Part shown: positions 9,136 through 18,167 of the stretch, piece by piece
Position numbering within the stretch: position 1 is the stretch's first letter
How the letters are laid out: each line of letters begins with the position of its first letter
Source: JAXGXT01 sp040772665
Lineage (GTDB): Bacteria; Bacillota; Clostridia; Lachnospirales; Anaerotignaceae
DNA: 64,000 nucleotides
Assembly: GCA_040772665.1 (NCBI GenBank)
Contig: JAXGXT010000002.1
Span: 248,001 to 312,000 of the forward strand
Direction of reading: 5' to 3'
Notes under the pieces: generated by a model
Databases searched by the model: none
What the model saw: only the letters and a program-made list of their open reading frames with translations
What the model was told of the DNA's origin: nothing
Made by a program: the position numbers and the translations under genes

Positions 9136-9553
9136 TTAAAAATGAAAACATATGATAAAAAACTATATTATAGGTTGAAGGATTTTTTAAGTAAAATTAT
9201 GAAAAGGATGTTATGGGTAAACGTCATATCCTCGTAAAAAAATTGAGGAGGCTGCTTTGACAGCGGAGGAAATAAGTCTATCCATCACACTTTCAACCAT
9301 AAAGATATTTTATAAAAAATGTTGGGGAGCATAAAATCTGCCCCAACATTTTTTAAAAAAAGATGCACTTATAATTAAAATTTTCAAAATGTTAGCTGTG
9401 ACGCAAACACATAAGGGTTATAAGTGTAAAAAATTGTATAGAAGGTTAATAAACTTAAAAGACGTTTTATGAAATATATTGTGAAAACAAATACTCCAAG
9501 GGTTGCAAGATGTAAGATTTTATTTTCATAAATCCATTTACATCATGGTTTAA
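9136..9553. other. 418-bp gap between convergent genes
   Basis: It contains the terminator at 9314. A short stop-bounded frame (about 9216-9335) has an end (LTAEEISLSITLSTIKIF) that faintly resembles a LuxR-type recognition helix; this could be the remnant of a lost regulator or chance. Nothing else is recognised. Confidence 0.35.
9314..9354. terminator. Perfect 14-bp bidirectional terminator
   Basis: AAAAAATGTTGGGG (9314-9327) and its exact complement (9341-9354) around a 13-nt loop give a T-run on both strands. It fits the end of the upstream plus-strand unit and of purK on the minus strand. Confidence 0.85.
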
Positions 9554-10714
9554 TCATCTGTTACCGCCTGTTATTTTAATGAAAGACTTAGCCTTATCGG
9601 CATTTATTTTTGCTTCCTCAAAGGTGTTGGCTGTTGCTGTTAAATGCCCCATTTTTCTGTTGGCTTTTGAATCGCTTTTACCATAAATATGCAAAGCTAC
9701 CCCTGGGATGCTCAAACATAAATCTGCACCCAGCACAAGGGTTTTCCCTGATGAACCCTCTTCCCCTAAAATGTTTTTCATAACAGCAGGCCGAATAATA
9801 GAGCAGTCGCCCAAAGGAAGTCCGCTTACGGCTCTTATATGCTGTTCAAACTGGCTTGTTACACAAGCCTCTATGGTATAATGGCCTGAATTATGAGGTC
9901 TTGGCGCAACTTCGTTTACGGCTACATTTCCGTTTTTGTCCACAAACATTTCAACACAGAACATACCTACACCGTTAAAAACCTCCATGACTTTTTTTGC
10001 CAATGCCATTGCTGAGGAGGTGGTTTCAGCCGATATTGATGCAGGAACTCTCGTTTCATCTAAAATATTATCAAAGTGTATATTTTCTGCAACGGGATAT
10101 ACTTTTACATCACCATCTATGCTTCTGCATGCAAGAACAGAAATTTCCATTATAAAAGGGAAAAACTTTTCTGCCATAAGGGGAAGCTTGCCTTCGCCCA
10201 AAGCACTAAAACCATAACTGCAATCTTCCTTTGATTTAACAACATAATTACCCTTTCCGTCGTATCCGCCTGTGCAGGTTTTTAAAAGCATGGGGAAACC
10301 AAAAAGTTCCCCTGCCTTTTCTATGTCGCTGATGGTTTTAATTTCACAAAAATCAGGAACAGGGATAAGGTTATTTTTAAGAAGAGTTTTTTGAGTAAAT
10401 TTGTTTTGAATTATTTCAAGGCTTGACGCAGTTGGATAAACAGCTTTTCCCTCGGCTTCAAGCTCTTTAAGCACCTTAGCGTTTATGTGTTCAAATTCGT
10501 ATGTTATAACGTCGCTTTTTTCGGCAAGAAGACGTATGGCGTTTTCGTCATCAAAATCTGCAACAATATGCTCGTCCACAAGTGTATGCGCAGGGCAGTT
10601 AAGGGTAGGGTCTAAAACGGTTATATAAAAACCCATTTTTTTTGCCTCTAAAATCATCATTTGACCAAGCTGACCGCCGCCGATTATTCCTATTTTTTTA
10701 TGTATATTTTCCAT
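9554..10714 (-). CDS. purK: 5-(carboxyamino)imidazole ribonucleotide synthase
   Basis: PurK is an ATP-grasp enzyme that carboxylates aminoimidazole ribonucleotide with ATP and bicarbonate in purine synthesis; its product is used by PurE. The 386-residue length is normal. Visible signatures are the N-terminal GIIGGGQLGQMM dinucleotide-like loop, TYEFEHIN, the ATP-grasp strand LLKTCTGGYDGKGNY, and NEVAPRPHNSGH of the active site. The start ATG at 10714 follows GGAGG. It sits 36 bp behind a membrane acyltransferase on the same strand, probably one transcript. No purE or other pur gene is in the window, which is unusual because purE and purK are often adjacent. No purine riboswitch is visible before the operon. 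Confidence 0.95.
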   Translation of the reverse strand: MENIHKKIGIIGGGQLGQMMILEAKKMGFYITVLDPTLNCPAHTLVDEHIVADFDDENAIRLLAEKSDVITYEFEHINAKVLKELEAEGKAVYPTASSLEIIQNKFTQKTLLKNNLIPVPDFCEIKTISDIEKAGELFGFPMLLKTCTGGYDGKGNYVVKSKEDCSYGFSALGEGKLPLMAEKFFPFIMEISVLACRSIDGDVKVYPVAENIHFDNILDETRVPASISAETTSSAMALAKKVMEVFNGVGMFCVEMFVDKNGNVAVNEVAPRPHNSGHYTIEACVTSQFEQHIRAVSGLPLGDCSIIRPAVMKNILGEEGSSGKTLVLGADLCLSIPGVALHIYGKSDSKANRKMGHLTATANTFEEAKINADKAKSFIKITGGNR

Positions 10715-10750
10715 TTGACATTCCTCCAGAAACTAATATTTTTTATATTA

Positions 10751-11752
10751 TCACATACATCTTTTTTGGTAAACAGTCTTTATTTTTTTATAAATAACAC
10801 AAAGTGATATTGTTATGATATATACTGCAAAAAAACGCATTGCATATCTTGTTTTAATTGAAGTTATGCCCAAGGTGTTAAGTTTTTCGTTAACAAAAAA
10901 CATAACAAGACAATGGCTTAGGTATATATAAAAAGTTATGCCGTTGATTGTTTTTAGAAATATATTTTCTTTGATAAACATGCCTATTGAAATAACAGCG
11001 GCTATTGCAAAAATGCAATAAAAAAGATGCAGTGTTTCTAAAAATATAAAGCTTTCTTTAAAAACAAAAACTTTATATGTAAAAAATAAATCAGCGGCGG
11101 CAGTAACTGAAAAAACCATTAAAATTTTATATAGCTTTTTTCTTAAAAAGTTTGTAAAATATTCATAGTTAACACCGCAGACAGCTCCAAGGCTCCAAAA
11201 AATAAAATATGTGGGGAAAAGCCTGTCGCTATATTTAAAAGCCGTAAACTCTTTAAATGCAAGTGTTATTAAAAGAGAAAACACAATGTTTAAAAAAGGG
11301 TTTGTGTTTTTATATAATCTTTGCCAAAAAGGCATAAGGGCATAAAACTGAACAATTATAACTATGAAATAAAAAGGGCTTACTAAATTGCCAATAAAAA
11401 TATATTTAGCAAGCTCCTTTATATTAAAGGGAAAGTAACTTTTATAATAAAAATATAAATAATATATAAAAACCCAAACAACATAAGGAACAACAATTGT
11501 TTTAAATCTTGAGACATAATAGTTTTTATAATTTATTGTTTCTTTTTTTATGAAAATTTTTAAAGCGGAAAGAAAAATAAAACCCTGAACAACAAAACCG
11601 CTTAACCTCCAAGGAAACATAACGGCCGCATATGCAAGGCTTGTTTTTTCAAGGCTGCTTACAGGCTCGCTTGAAACATGTATAAAAACCACCATAAGAC
11701 AAAGCAAAACATTTGCAAAGATGATTTCGTTTTTTGCGTTTTTTTCCTTCAT
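10751..11752 (-). CDS. Membrane acyltransferase, acyltransferase-3 family
   Basis: This 333-residue, very hydrophobic protein has about ten transmembrane helices. The N-terminal segment LCLMVVFIHVSSE carries the conserved histidine at the end of the first helix in the acyltransferase-3 (OafA/WecH/OatA) family, whose members O-acetylate or O-succinylate surface glycans using cytosolic acyl-CoA. SLGAVCGVNYEYF and YLSHCLVMFFV are other family-like positions. The substrate cannot be told. The start ATG follows GGAGG at good spacing. purK lies 36 bp downstream on the same strand; no functional link is evident. Confidence 0.8.
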   Translation of the reverse strand: MKEKNAKNEIIFANVLLCLMVVFIHVSSEPVSSLEKTSLAYAAVMFPWRLSGFVVQGFIFLSALKIFIKKETINYKNYYVSRFKTIVVPYVVWVFIYYLYFYYKSYFPFNIKELAKYIFIGNLVSPFYFIVIIVQFYALMPFWQRLYKNTNPFLNIVFSLLITLAFKEFTAFKYSDRLFPTYFIFWSLGAVCGVNYEYFTNFLRKKLYKILMVFSVTAAADLFFTYKVFVFKESFIFLETLHLFYCIFAIAAVISIGMFIKENIFLKTINGITFYIYLSHCLVMFFVNEKLNTLGITSIKTRYAMRFFAVYIITISLCVIYKKIKTVYQKRCM

Positions 11753-11919
11753 TGATAAGGCCTCCGATAAAGAGAATATATGAAAAACCTAAAGAGTATG
11801 CCTGCGGTGGGAATATGCAAAAATAATTTTAGTTTATACACATTATAACATACAATTTTATGTTTTATATAATTTTAAACCTAATATTAAAATAAGTGCT
11901 TCAAAGGGCAGATTATACT

Positions 11920-12006
11920 ACGAATAAAACTTTTCAAGTTTTATTCGTCCATTGGAAAAAAATATCGGCTTTACTGCCGCTTTCTTTTATTTTTGTGGTA
12001 TAATAT
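11920..12006 (+). repeat. Hairpin repeat, copy 1 (tandem block before ftsK)
   Basis: Hairpin 1 is a perfect 11-bp inverted repeat (ACGAATAAAAC, 11920-11930, and GTTTTATTCGT, 11938-11948). Hairpin 2 is CGGC-TTTACT-GCCG. A T-rich tail and TGGTATAAT (11996-12004) follow. Positions 11965-12004 match 12108-12147 at 39 of 40 bases. Confidence 0.75.
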
Positions 12007-12073
12007 CTGCAAATTTCATTTGCAGGAGAGCCTAACGGCTCTGCCGCTGTTTTTTTTGCTTTTATGATAATAT
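12007..12073 (+). repeat. Hairpin repeat, copy 2
   Basis: Hairpin 1 is CTGCAAAT-TTC-ATTTGCAG (12007-12025) and hairpin 2 is AGAGCC-TAAC-GGCTCT (12027-12042). GCCGC, an 8-T run and TTTATGATAAT follow. The order of parts is the same as in copies 1, 3 and 4. Hairpin 2 plus the T-run would act as an intrinsic terminator. Confidence 0.7.
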
Positions 12074-12147
12074 CCGCAAATTTCATTCGTCCGCTGACAA
12101 AAAAATGTCGGCTTTACTGCCGCTTTCTTTTGTTTTTGTGGTATAAT
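12074..12147 (+). repeat. Hairpin repeat, copy 3, ending in the ftsK promoter
   Basis: Hairpin 1 is degenerate here (GCAAATTTCATTCGT). Hairpin 2 is CGGC-TTTACT-GCCG, followed by TTTCTTTT and the extended -10 box TGGTATAAT. Nearly identical to copy 1 over its last 40 bases. Confidence 0.7.
12139..12147 (+). promoter_or_regulatory. Extended -10 promoter for ftsK
   Basis: TGG plus TATAAT (12142-12147) is an extended -10 element, 35 bp before the ftsK start; no -35 match is visible at 17 bp. The element is the end of a repeat copy. Confidence 0.55.
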
Positions 12148-12182
12148 AAATAGTTAGAATATAGAAATTAAGGGGAATACAT

Positions 12183-14921
12183 ATGTCTGAAAATTTAAAT
12201 AAAAAAGGAAGTTCTGCTCTTAAAAAGAATAAAGCTGTTTCAAAAACAACTGGGTCAGGCTCTAAAAACACAAAACCTAAAAACACAAAAACTTCAAAAA
12301 CCTATGTTTCTGAAAAAAAGTTCGGTGAAACCATCTATTATGAAATTTTTATTCTCATGCTTTTTCTTATTTCTTTAATAGTTATGTTAAGCCTTTTTAC
12401 AAGTGTTATGGGCATTTTTGGAGTTGCAGTAAGCAATGTTTTAAAAGGAATTTTTGGTGCAGGAGCATTTGTTTTGCCCCCTGCTGTTATGGCTTTTTGT
12501 GTATGGACTGTTTTTTCCCAAGAAAGAAGAATGACGGCTTTAAAGGTTATAGGCATAATACTTTTTTCGTGGGGAATTTCTACACTTTTTCAGCTTATAA
12601 CAGAAGGCGGAACTAAAACAGGAGAATCTGTTTTAAAAAACACTTCTATGTTTTATAAAAACGCAACAAGCTTTAACGGAGGTGTTCTAGGCGGAATTAC
12701 TGCATGGGGTCTTAGTGAATCTTTAGGCTGGGGAAGTTATATTATTGTTTTTGCAATAATTATTATTGCTGTAATGCTTGGCACAGGAAAATCTCTTTTT
12801 ATGGGAATTGTTAGAATAATAGAGTTTTTTGGAGAAAGAAGAAAAATAAAAGAGGCTAAAATTAAGGCAGAGGCAGAAAACATAAAAGAAAGAGAACAGC
12901 AAAGAGAACAAAGAATGCTTTTAAAAGAAGAAAAACTGGCAAAACGTCTTGAAAGAAAAGCACAAAGGAAAGGTATTTTTAATATAATACTTTCTGAAGG
13001 AAAAGAAGGCTTTCCTAATATGGAAGGAGAAATTGAAAAAATTGAAGAAAATCAAACTTTTGCGGCTGAGACTATTGGTTATGAAACTCCATCTATTGAT
13101 ATTTCAGATGTTGATTTTAATGCCGACCCTCCTAAGCTTATAGAAGTTTTGGGTGTTACAGAAGGTTTTGACGAAAACATACCTATTTTTGGGCTTTCCG
13201 AAGAAGAACCTGTTTTGGAAGAGGCTGTTATAAAAACAAATGAAGAAGAGCCTTATATTGAAGAAGTTAAAGAGGAAGTTATAAAAGAAGTTATAAAAGA
13301 AGTTAAAGAAGAAACAAAAGAAGAGGTTAAAGAAGATATTGAAAAAACTATAGAGCCTGAAATTGAAGAAGTTTTGCAAAATAACGAAATTATAAATAAA
13401 ATTGATGAAAAACCTCATTCAGACAAAGTTTCTAAACCTTTGGAAATCAGTTTCAAAGAAGAGATTATAGTTGAGGAGGAGTATGTTTTTCCTCCGATAG
13501 AACTTTTAGGCCAAAAGCCGTCCCAAAAGTCAGGGGAAAAGAAAACAGATATGATTGCAAACGCAAAAAAACTTGAAGAAACATTAATGAGTTTCGGAGT
13601 TGAAGCAAAGGTAACTCAAATCAACAAAGGGCCTACTGTAACAAGATATGAGCTTGCCCCAAGCCAAGGAGTTAAGGTAAGTAAAATTGTAAATCTTGCT
13701 GATGACATTGCCCTTAATTTGGCGGCAATAGGCATAAGAATTGAAGCACCCATACCAGGCAAGGCGGCTGTTGGAATTGAGGTGCCGAATAAAGAAACAC
13801 AAAGTGTATATTTAAGAAGTGTTCTTGAAAGCGAAGATTTTATAAATTTTCCAAGCAAGCTTGCTTTTGCTTTAGGAGAAGACATTACGGGAAAAGCAAT
13901 TGTTACTGATATTGCCAAAATGCCCCACCTTCTTATTGCGGGAGCAACGGGAAGCGGAAAAAGTGTTTGCATTAACACTCTTATAACAAGTATAATCTAT
14001 AAGGCAGACCCTAAAGAGGTTAAGCTTTTGCTTGTTGACCCAAAAGTTGTTGAACTTAGTGTTTATAACGGAATACCTCATCTTCTTATTCCTGTTGTTA
14101 CAGACCCTAAAAAAGCAGCAGGTGCACTAAACTGGGCTGTCAGAGAAATGCTTTTAAGATATCAAAGTTTTGCTGAGCATAATGTACGTGATATCAAAGG
14201 TTATAACAATGCAAAAACAGAAAACGGCGAAGATGATTTTATGCCGCAGATTGTTATTGTAATAGACGAGCTTGCAGACCTTATGATGGCGGCACCAGGT
14301 GAAGTTGAAGATTCTATTTGCCGGCTTGCGCAAATGGCGAGGGCGGCAGGAATACATTTGATAATTGCAACTCAAAGACCGTCGGTGGATGTTATAACAG
14401 GCGTAATTAAGGCTAACATACCATCAAGGCTTGCTTTTGCTGTTTCATCGGGAATTGATTCAAGAACTATTCTCGACAGCACAGGAGCAGAAAAACTTCT
14501 TGGTAAAGGGGACATGCTTTTTTATCCTGTTGGAATGAGCAAACCTGTTAGAATTCAAGGTGCTTTTGTTACAGACAAAGAGGTGGAAAGCATTGTTGAA
14601 TTTGTTAAAAAAGACAGAAAACATGATTATGACCAAAGCATGATAGATAAAATAACAGCTGTTACAAAAGCTGTGGAAACAAATGAAGAAAGTGACGAGC
14701 TTTATCAAACGGCTGTCGAATTTGTTGTTAATCAGGAAAAGGCTTCTGTAAGCATGCTGCAAAGAAAATTCAGAATCGGATATAATCGTGCCGCAAGAAT
14801 TATGGAAGATATGGAAGGTAACGGCATTGTAAGTTCTGAAGATGGAAGCAAGCCAAGAAAGGTGCTTATAACAAAGGCACAGCTTGAAGCACAAAACAAC
14901 CCTGTTGAAGAAGAAATTTAA
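12183..14921 (+). CDS. ftsK: DNA translocase FtsK/SpoIIIE
   Basis: A hexameric ATP-driven pump that moves chromosomes through the division or sporulation septum. The 912 residues comprise a basic start and four transmembrane helices (about 45-210), then a coiled, charged linker. The linker has a very acidic Glu/Lys-repeat segment (about 340-430) that is longer and more repetitive than in Bacillus SpoIIIE. The motor domain has Walker A GATGSGKS (about residue 586) and Walker B IVIVIDELADLM (about 691). The last 65 residues are the gamma winged helix (SVSMLQRKFRIGYNRAARIM) that reads polarity sequences. The ATG follows AAGGGG. It is first in a likely ftsK-rimO-pgsA-cinA unit. Confidence 0.95.
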   Translation: MSENLNKKGSSALKKNKAVSKTTGSGSKNTKPKNTKTSKTYVSEKKFGETIYYEIFILMLFLISLIVMLSLFTSVMGIFGVAVSNVLKGIFGAGAFVLPPAVMAFCVWTVFSQERRMTALKVIGIILFSWGISTLFQLITEGGTKTGESVLKNTSMFYKNATSFNGGVLGGITAWGLSESLGWGSYIIVFAIIIIAVMLGTGKSLFMGIVRIIEFFGERRKIKEAKIKAEAENIKEREQQREQRMLLKEEKLAKRLERKAQRKGIFNIILSEGKEGFPNMEGEIEKIEENQTFAAETIGYETPSIDISDVDFNADPPKLIEVLGVTEGFDENIPIFGLSEEEPVLEEAVIKTNEEEPYIEEVKEEVIKEVIKEVKEETKEEVKEDIEKTIEPEIEEVLQNNEIINKIDEKPHSDKVSKPLEISFKEEIIVEEEYVFPPIELLGQKPSQKSGEKKTDMIANAKKLEETLMSFGVEAKVTQINKGPTVTRYELAPSQGVKVSKIVNLADDIALNLAAIGIRIEAPIPGKAAVGIEVPNKETQSVYLRSVLESEDFINFPSKLAFALGEDITGKAIVTDIAKMPHLLIAGATGSGKSVCINTLITSIIYKADPKEVKLLLVDPKVVELSVYNGIPHLLIPVVTDPKKAAGALNWAVREMLLRYQSFAEHNVRDIKGYNNAKTENGEDDFMPQIVIVIDELADLMMAAPGEVEDSICRLAQMARAAGIHLIIATQRPSVDVITGVIKANIPSRLAFAVSSGIDSRTILDSTGAEKLLGKGDMLFYPVGMSKPVRIQGAFVTDKEVESIVEFVKKDRKHDYDQSMIDKITAVTKAVETNEESDELYQTAVEFVVNQEKASVSMLQRKFRIGYNRAARIMEDMEGNGIVSSEDGSKPRKVLITKAQLEAQNNPVEEEI

Positions 14922-14947
14922 AATAGTGAAACGGAGAACTGAAAAAA

Positions 14948-16309
14948 ATGAGTATAAAAATAGCATTTGTATCCCTTGGGTGCGACAAAAACCTTGTAGA
15001 CAGCGAAGTAATGCTTGGAATTTGCAAGCGTGAGGGAATTGAAATTGTTGCTGATGAAAGCACTGCGGATCTAATTGTTGTTAACACCTGCTGTTTTATT
15101 CAAGATGCTTTGGAAGAAAGCATTGAAACTATTGTTGAGGTGGGAAAATACAAAGAAGATAAGTGCAAGGGAATAATTGTTGCAGGGTGTCTTGGTCAAA
15201 GATATGAAAAAGAAATCTTTGATGAAATGCCTGAGGTGGACGCAGTTGTGGGCACAACGGCTTATGAACAAATTGCTCAGGTTGCTAAAAAAGTTTTCGC
15301 AGGTGAAAAAGTAAAAAGTCTTAACCATATTGATACACCTATGGAAAAAGAAGATAATTCTCATTTAAGAATAGTTTCAACCACAGGGTCATTTGCATAC
15401 CTTAAAATAGCCGAGGGCTGTGATAACCACTGCACATACTGTGTTATTCCAAAGTTAAGAGGAAAATACAGAAGCCGTTCTGTTGATAGTCTTGTTAAAG
15501 AGGCGCAGGTGCTTGCAAAGCAGGATATTAAAGAACTTATTTTAGTTGCTCAAGACACAGCTCTTTACGGAATTGATATTTATGGTGAAAGCCGTCTTCA
15601 TGTTCTTTTAAAAGAGCTTTGCAAAGTTGAGGGAATTGAATGGATAAGAATACTTTACTGCTACCCTGAACACATTACAGACGAAACAATTGAAGTTATG
15701 GCAAATGAAGAAAAAGTTTGTCACTATTTAGATATGCCTATACAGCATGGAAACGATGATGTTTTAAAAAGAATGGGAAGAAAAAACACAGTGGGAATTA
15801 TTTCTGAAAAGGTACAAAAGTTAAGAAAAGCAATGCCTGATATTGTTTTAAGAACAACGATTATAACAGGATTCCCTTCAGAAAGCCAGGAAGAGTTTAA
15901 ATCATGTATGGATTTTATTGAAAAAATAAAATTTGACAGGCTTGGTGTTTTTACATACTCCCAAGAGGAGGGCACCCCTGCCGCCATTATGAAAAATCAA
16001 ATTGGCGAAGAAGTAAAGCTTGAAAGAAAAGAAACTGTTATGGATTTACAAAAAGGAATTTCTGCAAAAATATGCGAAAAGGCTGTGGGAAAGATTCTTC
16101 GTGTTTTAATTGAGGGAAAACTTCCACAGGAAAATGTGTACTGCGGAAGAAGTTATAAAGATGCACCTGAAATTGACGGGCTTGTTTTTGTTAAAAGCGA
16201 AGAGGAGCTTTTGACAGGTGAATTTATAGATGTTGTTATTACACAAGCCGGTGATTATGACTTATATGGAGAGGTGGCTTTGAAAAATGGAAATGAATCT
16301 TGCCAATAA
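14948..16309 (+). CDS. rimO: Ribosomal protein S12 methylthiotransferase RimO
   Basis: A radical-SAM enzyme with two 4Fe-4S clusters that adds a methylthio group to an aspartate of ribosomal protein S12. The N-terminal UPF0004 domain provides Cys12 (SLGCDKN), Cys48 (NTCC) and Cys81 (AGCLGQ). The radical-SAM cluster uses Cys158, Cys162 and Cys165 (EGCDNHCTYC). The last 65 residues form a TRAM-type RNA-binding domain. The start SLGCDKNLVDSE, not SxGC-x-N-x-AD, points to RimO and not MiaB. It begins 27 bp after ftsK, and its 3' end overlaps pgsA by 23 bp. The ribosome site (GGAG, 14933-14936) is weak. Confidence 0.95.
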   Translation: MSIKIAFVSLGCDKNLVDSEVMLGICKREGIEIVADESTADLIVVNTCCFIQDALEESIETIVEVGKYKEDKCKGIIVAGCLGQRYEKEIFDEMPEVDAVVGTTAYEQIAQVAKKVFAGEKVKSLNHIDTPMEKEDNSHLRIVSTTGSFAYLKIAEGCDNHCTYCVIPKLRGKYRSRSVDSLVKEAQVLAKQDIKELILVAQDTALYGIDIYGESRLHVLLKELCKVEGIEWIRILYCYPEHITDETIEVMANEEKVCHYLDMPIQHGNDDVLKRMGRKNTVGIISEKVQKLRKAMPDIVLRTTIITGFPSESQEEFKSCMDFIEKIKFDRLGVFTYSQEEGTPAAIMKNQIGEEVKLERKETVMDLQKGISAKICEKAVGKILRVLIEGKLPQENVYCGRSYKDAPEIDGLVFVKSEEELLTGEFIDVVITQAGDYDLYGEVALKNGNESCQ

Positions 16310-16829
16310 ACTTACTTTGCTTAGAGTTGTTATGATACCTGTTTTTCTTATTGTTCTTCTTTCAAATTTTATACCCCAGCCTTACAACAGGTTTTGGGCG
16401 ACGGGAATTTTTATTGTTGCTTCATTTACCGACTTTCTTGATGGATATATTGCAAGAAGCCAAAACATGGTAACTAATTTTGGAAAATTTATGGACCCTT
16501 TGGCAGACAAGCTTCTTGTTGCCGCAGCCCTTATTTCCATGGTTGAAATCGGAGATATAAGTGCATGGGTTGTTATTGTAATTATAAGCCGTGAGTTTAT
16601 TATAACAGGTTTTAGGCTTATTGCCCTTGAGGCAAAGATTGTTATTGCGGCAAGCTGGTGGGGGAAACTAAAAACCGTAAGCCAAATGGTTATGATTATT
16701 TTTGTTTTAAGCGGAATTTTAGAAAAAGGGAATGTTTTTTTCCAAGTTTTAATTTACATGGCAGTAATTTTAACTGTGATATCAGGTTTTGATTATATTG
16801 TAAAAAACATTAAAGTTTTAAAGGGCTGA
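16287..16829 (+). CDS. pgsA: CDP-diacylglycerol-glycerol-3-phosphate 3-phosphatidyltransferase
   Basis: An integral membrane enzyme that makes phosphatidylglycerol phosphate from CDP-diacylglycerol and glycerol 3-phosphate, the committed step to phosphatidylglycerol and cardiolipin. The diagnostic CDP-alcohol phosphotransferase motif D-G-x2-A-R-x8-G-x3-D-x3-D is fully present, from DGYIARSQNM to GKFMDPLADK (about residues 51-75). The protein has 180 residues and several membrane helices, normal for the family. The start overlaps the end of rimO by 23 bp, indicating translational coupling. pgsA-cinA-recA is a common order in Firmicutes. Confidence 0.95.
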   Translation: MEMNLANKLTLLRVVMIPVFLIVLLSNFIPQPYNRFWATGIFIVASFTDFLDGYIARSQNMVTNFGKFMDPLADKLLVAAALISMVEIGDISAWVVIVIISREFIITGFRLIALEAKIVIAASWWGKLKTVSQMVMIIFVLSGILEKGNVFFQVLIYMAVILTVISGFDYIVKNIKVLKG

Positions 16830-16842
16830 AGGAGACGTTTTT

Positions 16843-18102
16843 ATGAAGGCAGAAATTTTAGCAGTTGGAACAGAGCTTTTGCTTGGTGATATTTTAAACA
16901 CAAATGCCCAGTATCTTTCCAAACAACTTGCACTTCTTGGAATTGATGTGCATTTTCAAACAGTTGTGGGCGACAACCCTCAAAGGCTTGAAGAAGCGGT
17001 TTTTAATGCTTTTTCAAGAGCGGACATTATTATAACATCGGGAGGTCTTGGCCCCACAGAAGATGACTTAACCAAAGAAACATGCTCAAAATATTTTGGA
17101 AGGCCTTTTGTTAAAGACGAAAAAGCTCTTGAAATGCTTGAAGATTTTTTTTCGAAAATAAACAGAAAAATGACACCGAATAATTTAAAGCAGGTTATGG
17201 TGCCCAAAGGCTCTGTTGTTATGTATAATAAAAACGGAACAGCCCCCGGGATAATAGTTGAAGGCAAGGGAAAAATTCTTGTTATGCTTCCAGGGCCGCC
17301 AAGAGAACTTAAGCCTATGTTTGAAGAATATGTGATGCCGTTTTTGGGAGCAAAGCAGGAATTTACCTTTGTTTCAAGAATGTTTAGATTTGCGGGAGTT
17401 GGAGAAAGCGAAGCAGAAAACATTATAAAAGATATGCTTGAAAACCAAACAAATCCAACCCTTGCAACATATGTAAAAGGGTTTGAGGTTGCGGTGAGAG
17501 TTACAGCCAAGGCAAAAACAAAGGAAGAGGCAAATATACTTATTAACCCTGTTGGTGAAGAACTTCACAAAAGGTTTGGAATTCGTCTTTATGCAGAGGG
17601 GGATACAAACATTGCAGAAGTTACATGCAAAAAGCTTCTTGAAAAAAATCTTACCATAGCAGTTGCGGAAAGCTGTACCGGAGGTCTTTTGTCTTCGGGG
17701 TTTGTAGATTTTGACGGTATTTCAAGGGTGTTTTTAGAGGGTGATGTTGCCTATAGCAATGGGGCAAAAATAAGAAGTCTTGGTGTTAAGCCTGAAACAC
17801 TTGAAAAACATGGTGCTGTAAGCGCCGAAACGGCTATGGAAATGGCAAGAGGAATAGCAGAAAAAAACAACTCCCACATAGGTCTTTCAACTACAGGTGT
17901 TGCAGGCCCAAGCGGAGGGACGGAAGAAAAACCGGTGGGAACAGTTTTTTTAGGAATGTATTACAAAGGAGAGGTCAAAGCAAAGCAAATTTACCATGCC
18001 GGAAACAGAGAGCGAATTAGAATAAGAACTGTGGAGGCGGCTTTTGACTGGCTTAGAAGAGAAATAGAGAAAAGAGAGGGGCAAGAAGGAACAACACCTT
18101 GA
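16843..18102 (+). CDS. cinA: CinA, competence/damage-inducible protein and putative NMN amidohydrolase
   Basis: The 419-residue full-length form has an N-terminal molybdopterin-binding-like COG1058 domain (EILAVGTELLLGDILNTNAQ; TSGGLGPTEDDLTKE; MLPGPPRELKPM). Its C-terminal CinA domain (about 255-410) carries the deamidase signature VAESCTGGLLS and TTGVAGPSGGTEEKPVGTV. The C-terminal domain is known to hydrolyse nicotinamide mononucleotide; the N-terminal domain has ADP-ribose pyrophosphatase activity in some species. The start follows AAGGAG. The recA promoter begins inside its stop codon region (18099), so cinA and recA are close but recA has its own start. Confidence 0.95.
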   Translation: MKAEILAVGTELLLGDILNTNAQYLSKQLALLGIDVHFQTVVGDNPQRLEEAVFNAFSRADIIITSGGLGPTEDDLTKETCSKYFGRPFVKDEKALEMLEDFFSKINRKMTPNNLKQVMVPKGSVVMYNKNGTAPGIIVEGKGKILVMLPGPPRELKPMFEEYVMPFLGAKQEFTFVSRMFRFAGVGESEAENIIKDMLENQTNPTLATYVKGFEVAVRVTAKAKTKEEANILINPVGEELHKRFGIRLYAEGDTNIAEVTCKKLLEKNLTIAVAESCTGGLLSSGFVDFDGISRVFLEGDVAYSNGAKIRSLGVKPETLEKHGAVSAETAMEMARGIAEKNNSHIGLSTTGVAGPSGGTEEKPVGTVFLGMYYKGEVKAKQIYHAGNRERIRIRTVEAAFDWLRREIEKREGQEGTTP

Positions 18103-18127
18103 CTTGTTTGATTAAATGAATTAAAAT
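18099..18127 (+). promoter_or_regulatory. recA promoter, sigma-A type
   Basis: TTGACT (18099-18104), a 17-bp spacer and TAAAAT (18122-18127). The -35 hexamer overlaps the cinA stop codon. Confidence 0.8.
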
Positions 18128-18129
18128 AA

Positions 18130-18141
18130 GAACTAAAGTTC
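18130..18141. promoter_or_regulatory. LexA (SOS) box of recA
   Basis: GAAC-TAAA-GTTC is a perfect dyad matching the Firmicutes LexA/DinR core GAAC-N4-GTTC. It lies 2 bp after the -10 box, over the expected transcription start, the classic place for LexA repression. Confidence 0.85.
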
Positions 18142-18167
18142 GCTTTTATTTGAAAGGAGAGTTCCTG

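Noticed and set aside
13104..13418. Phe/Asn-rich frame on the minus strand
   Set aside because: It is the antisense of the Glu/Lys-rich linker of FtsK; low-complexity artefact.
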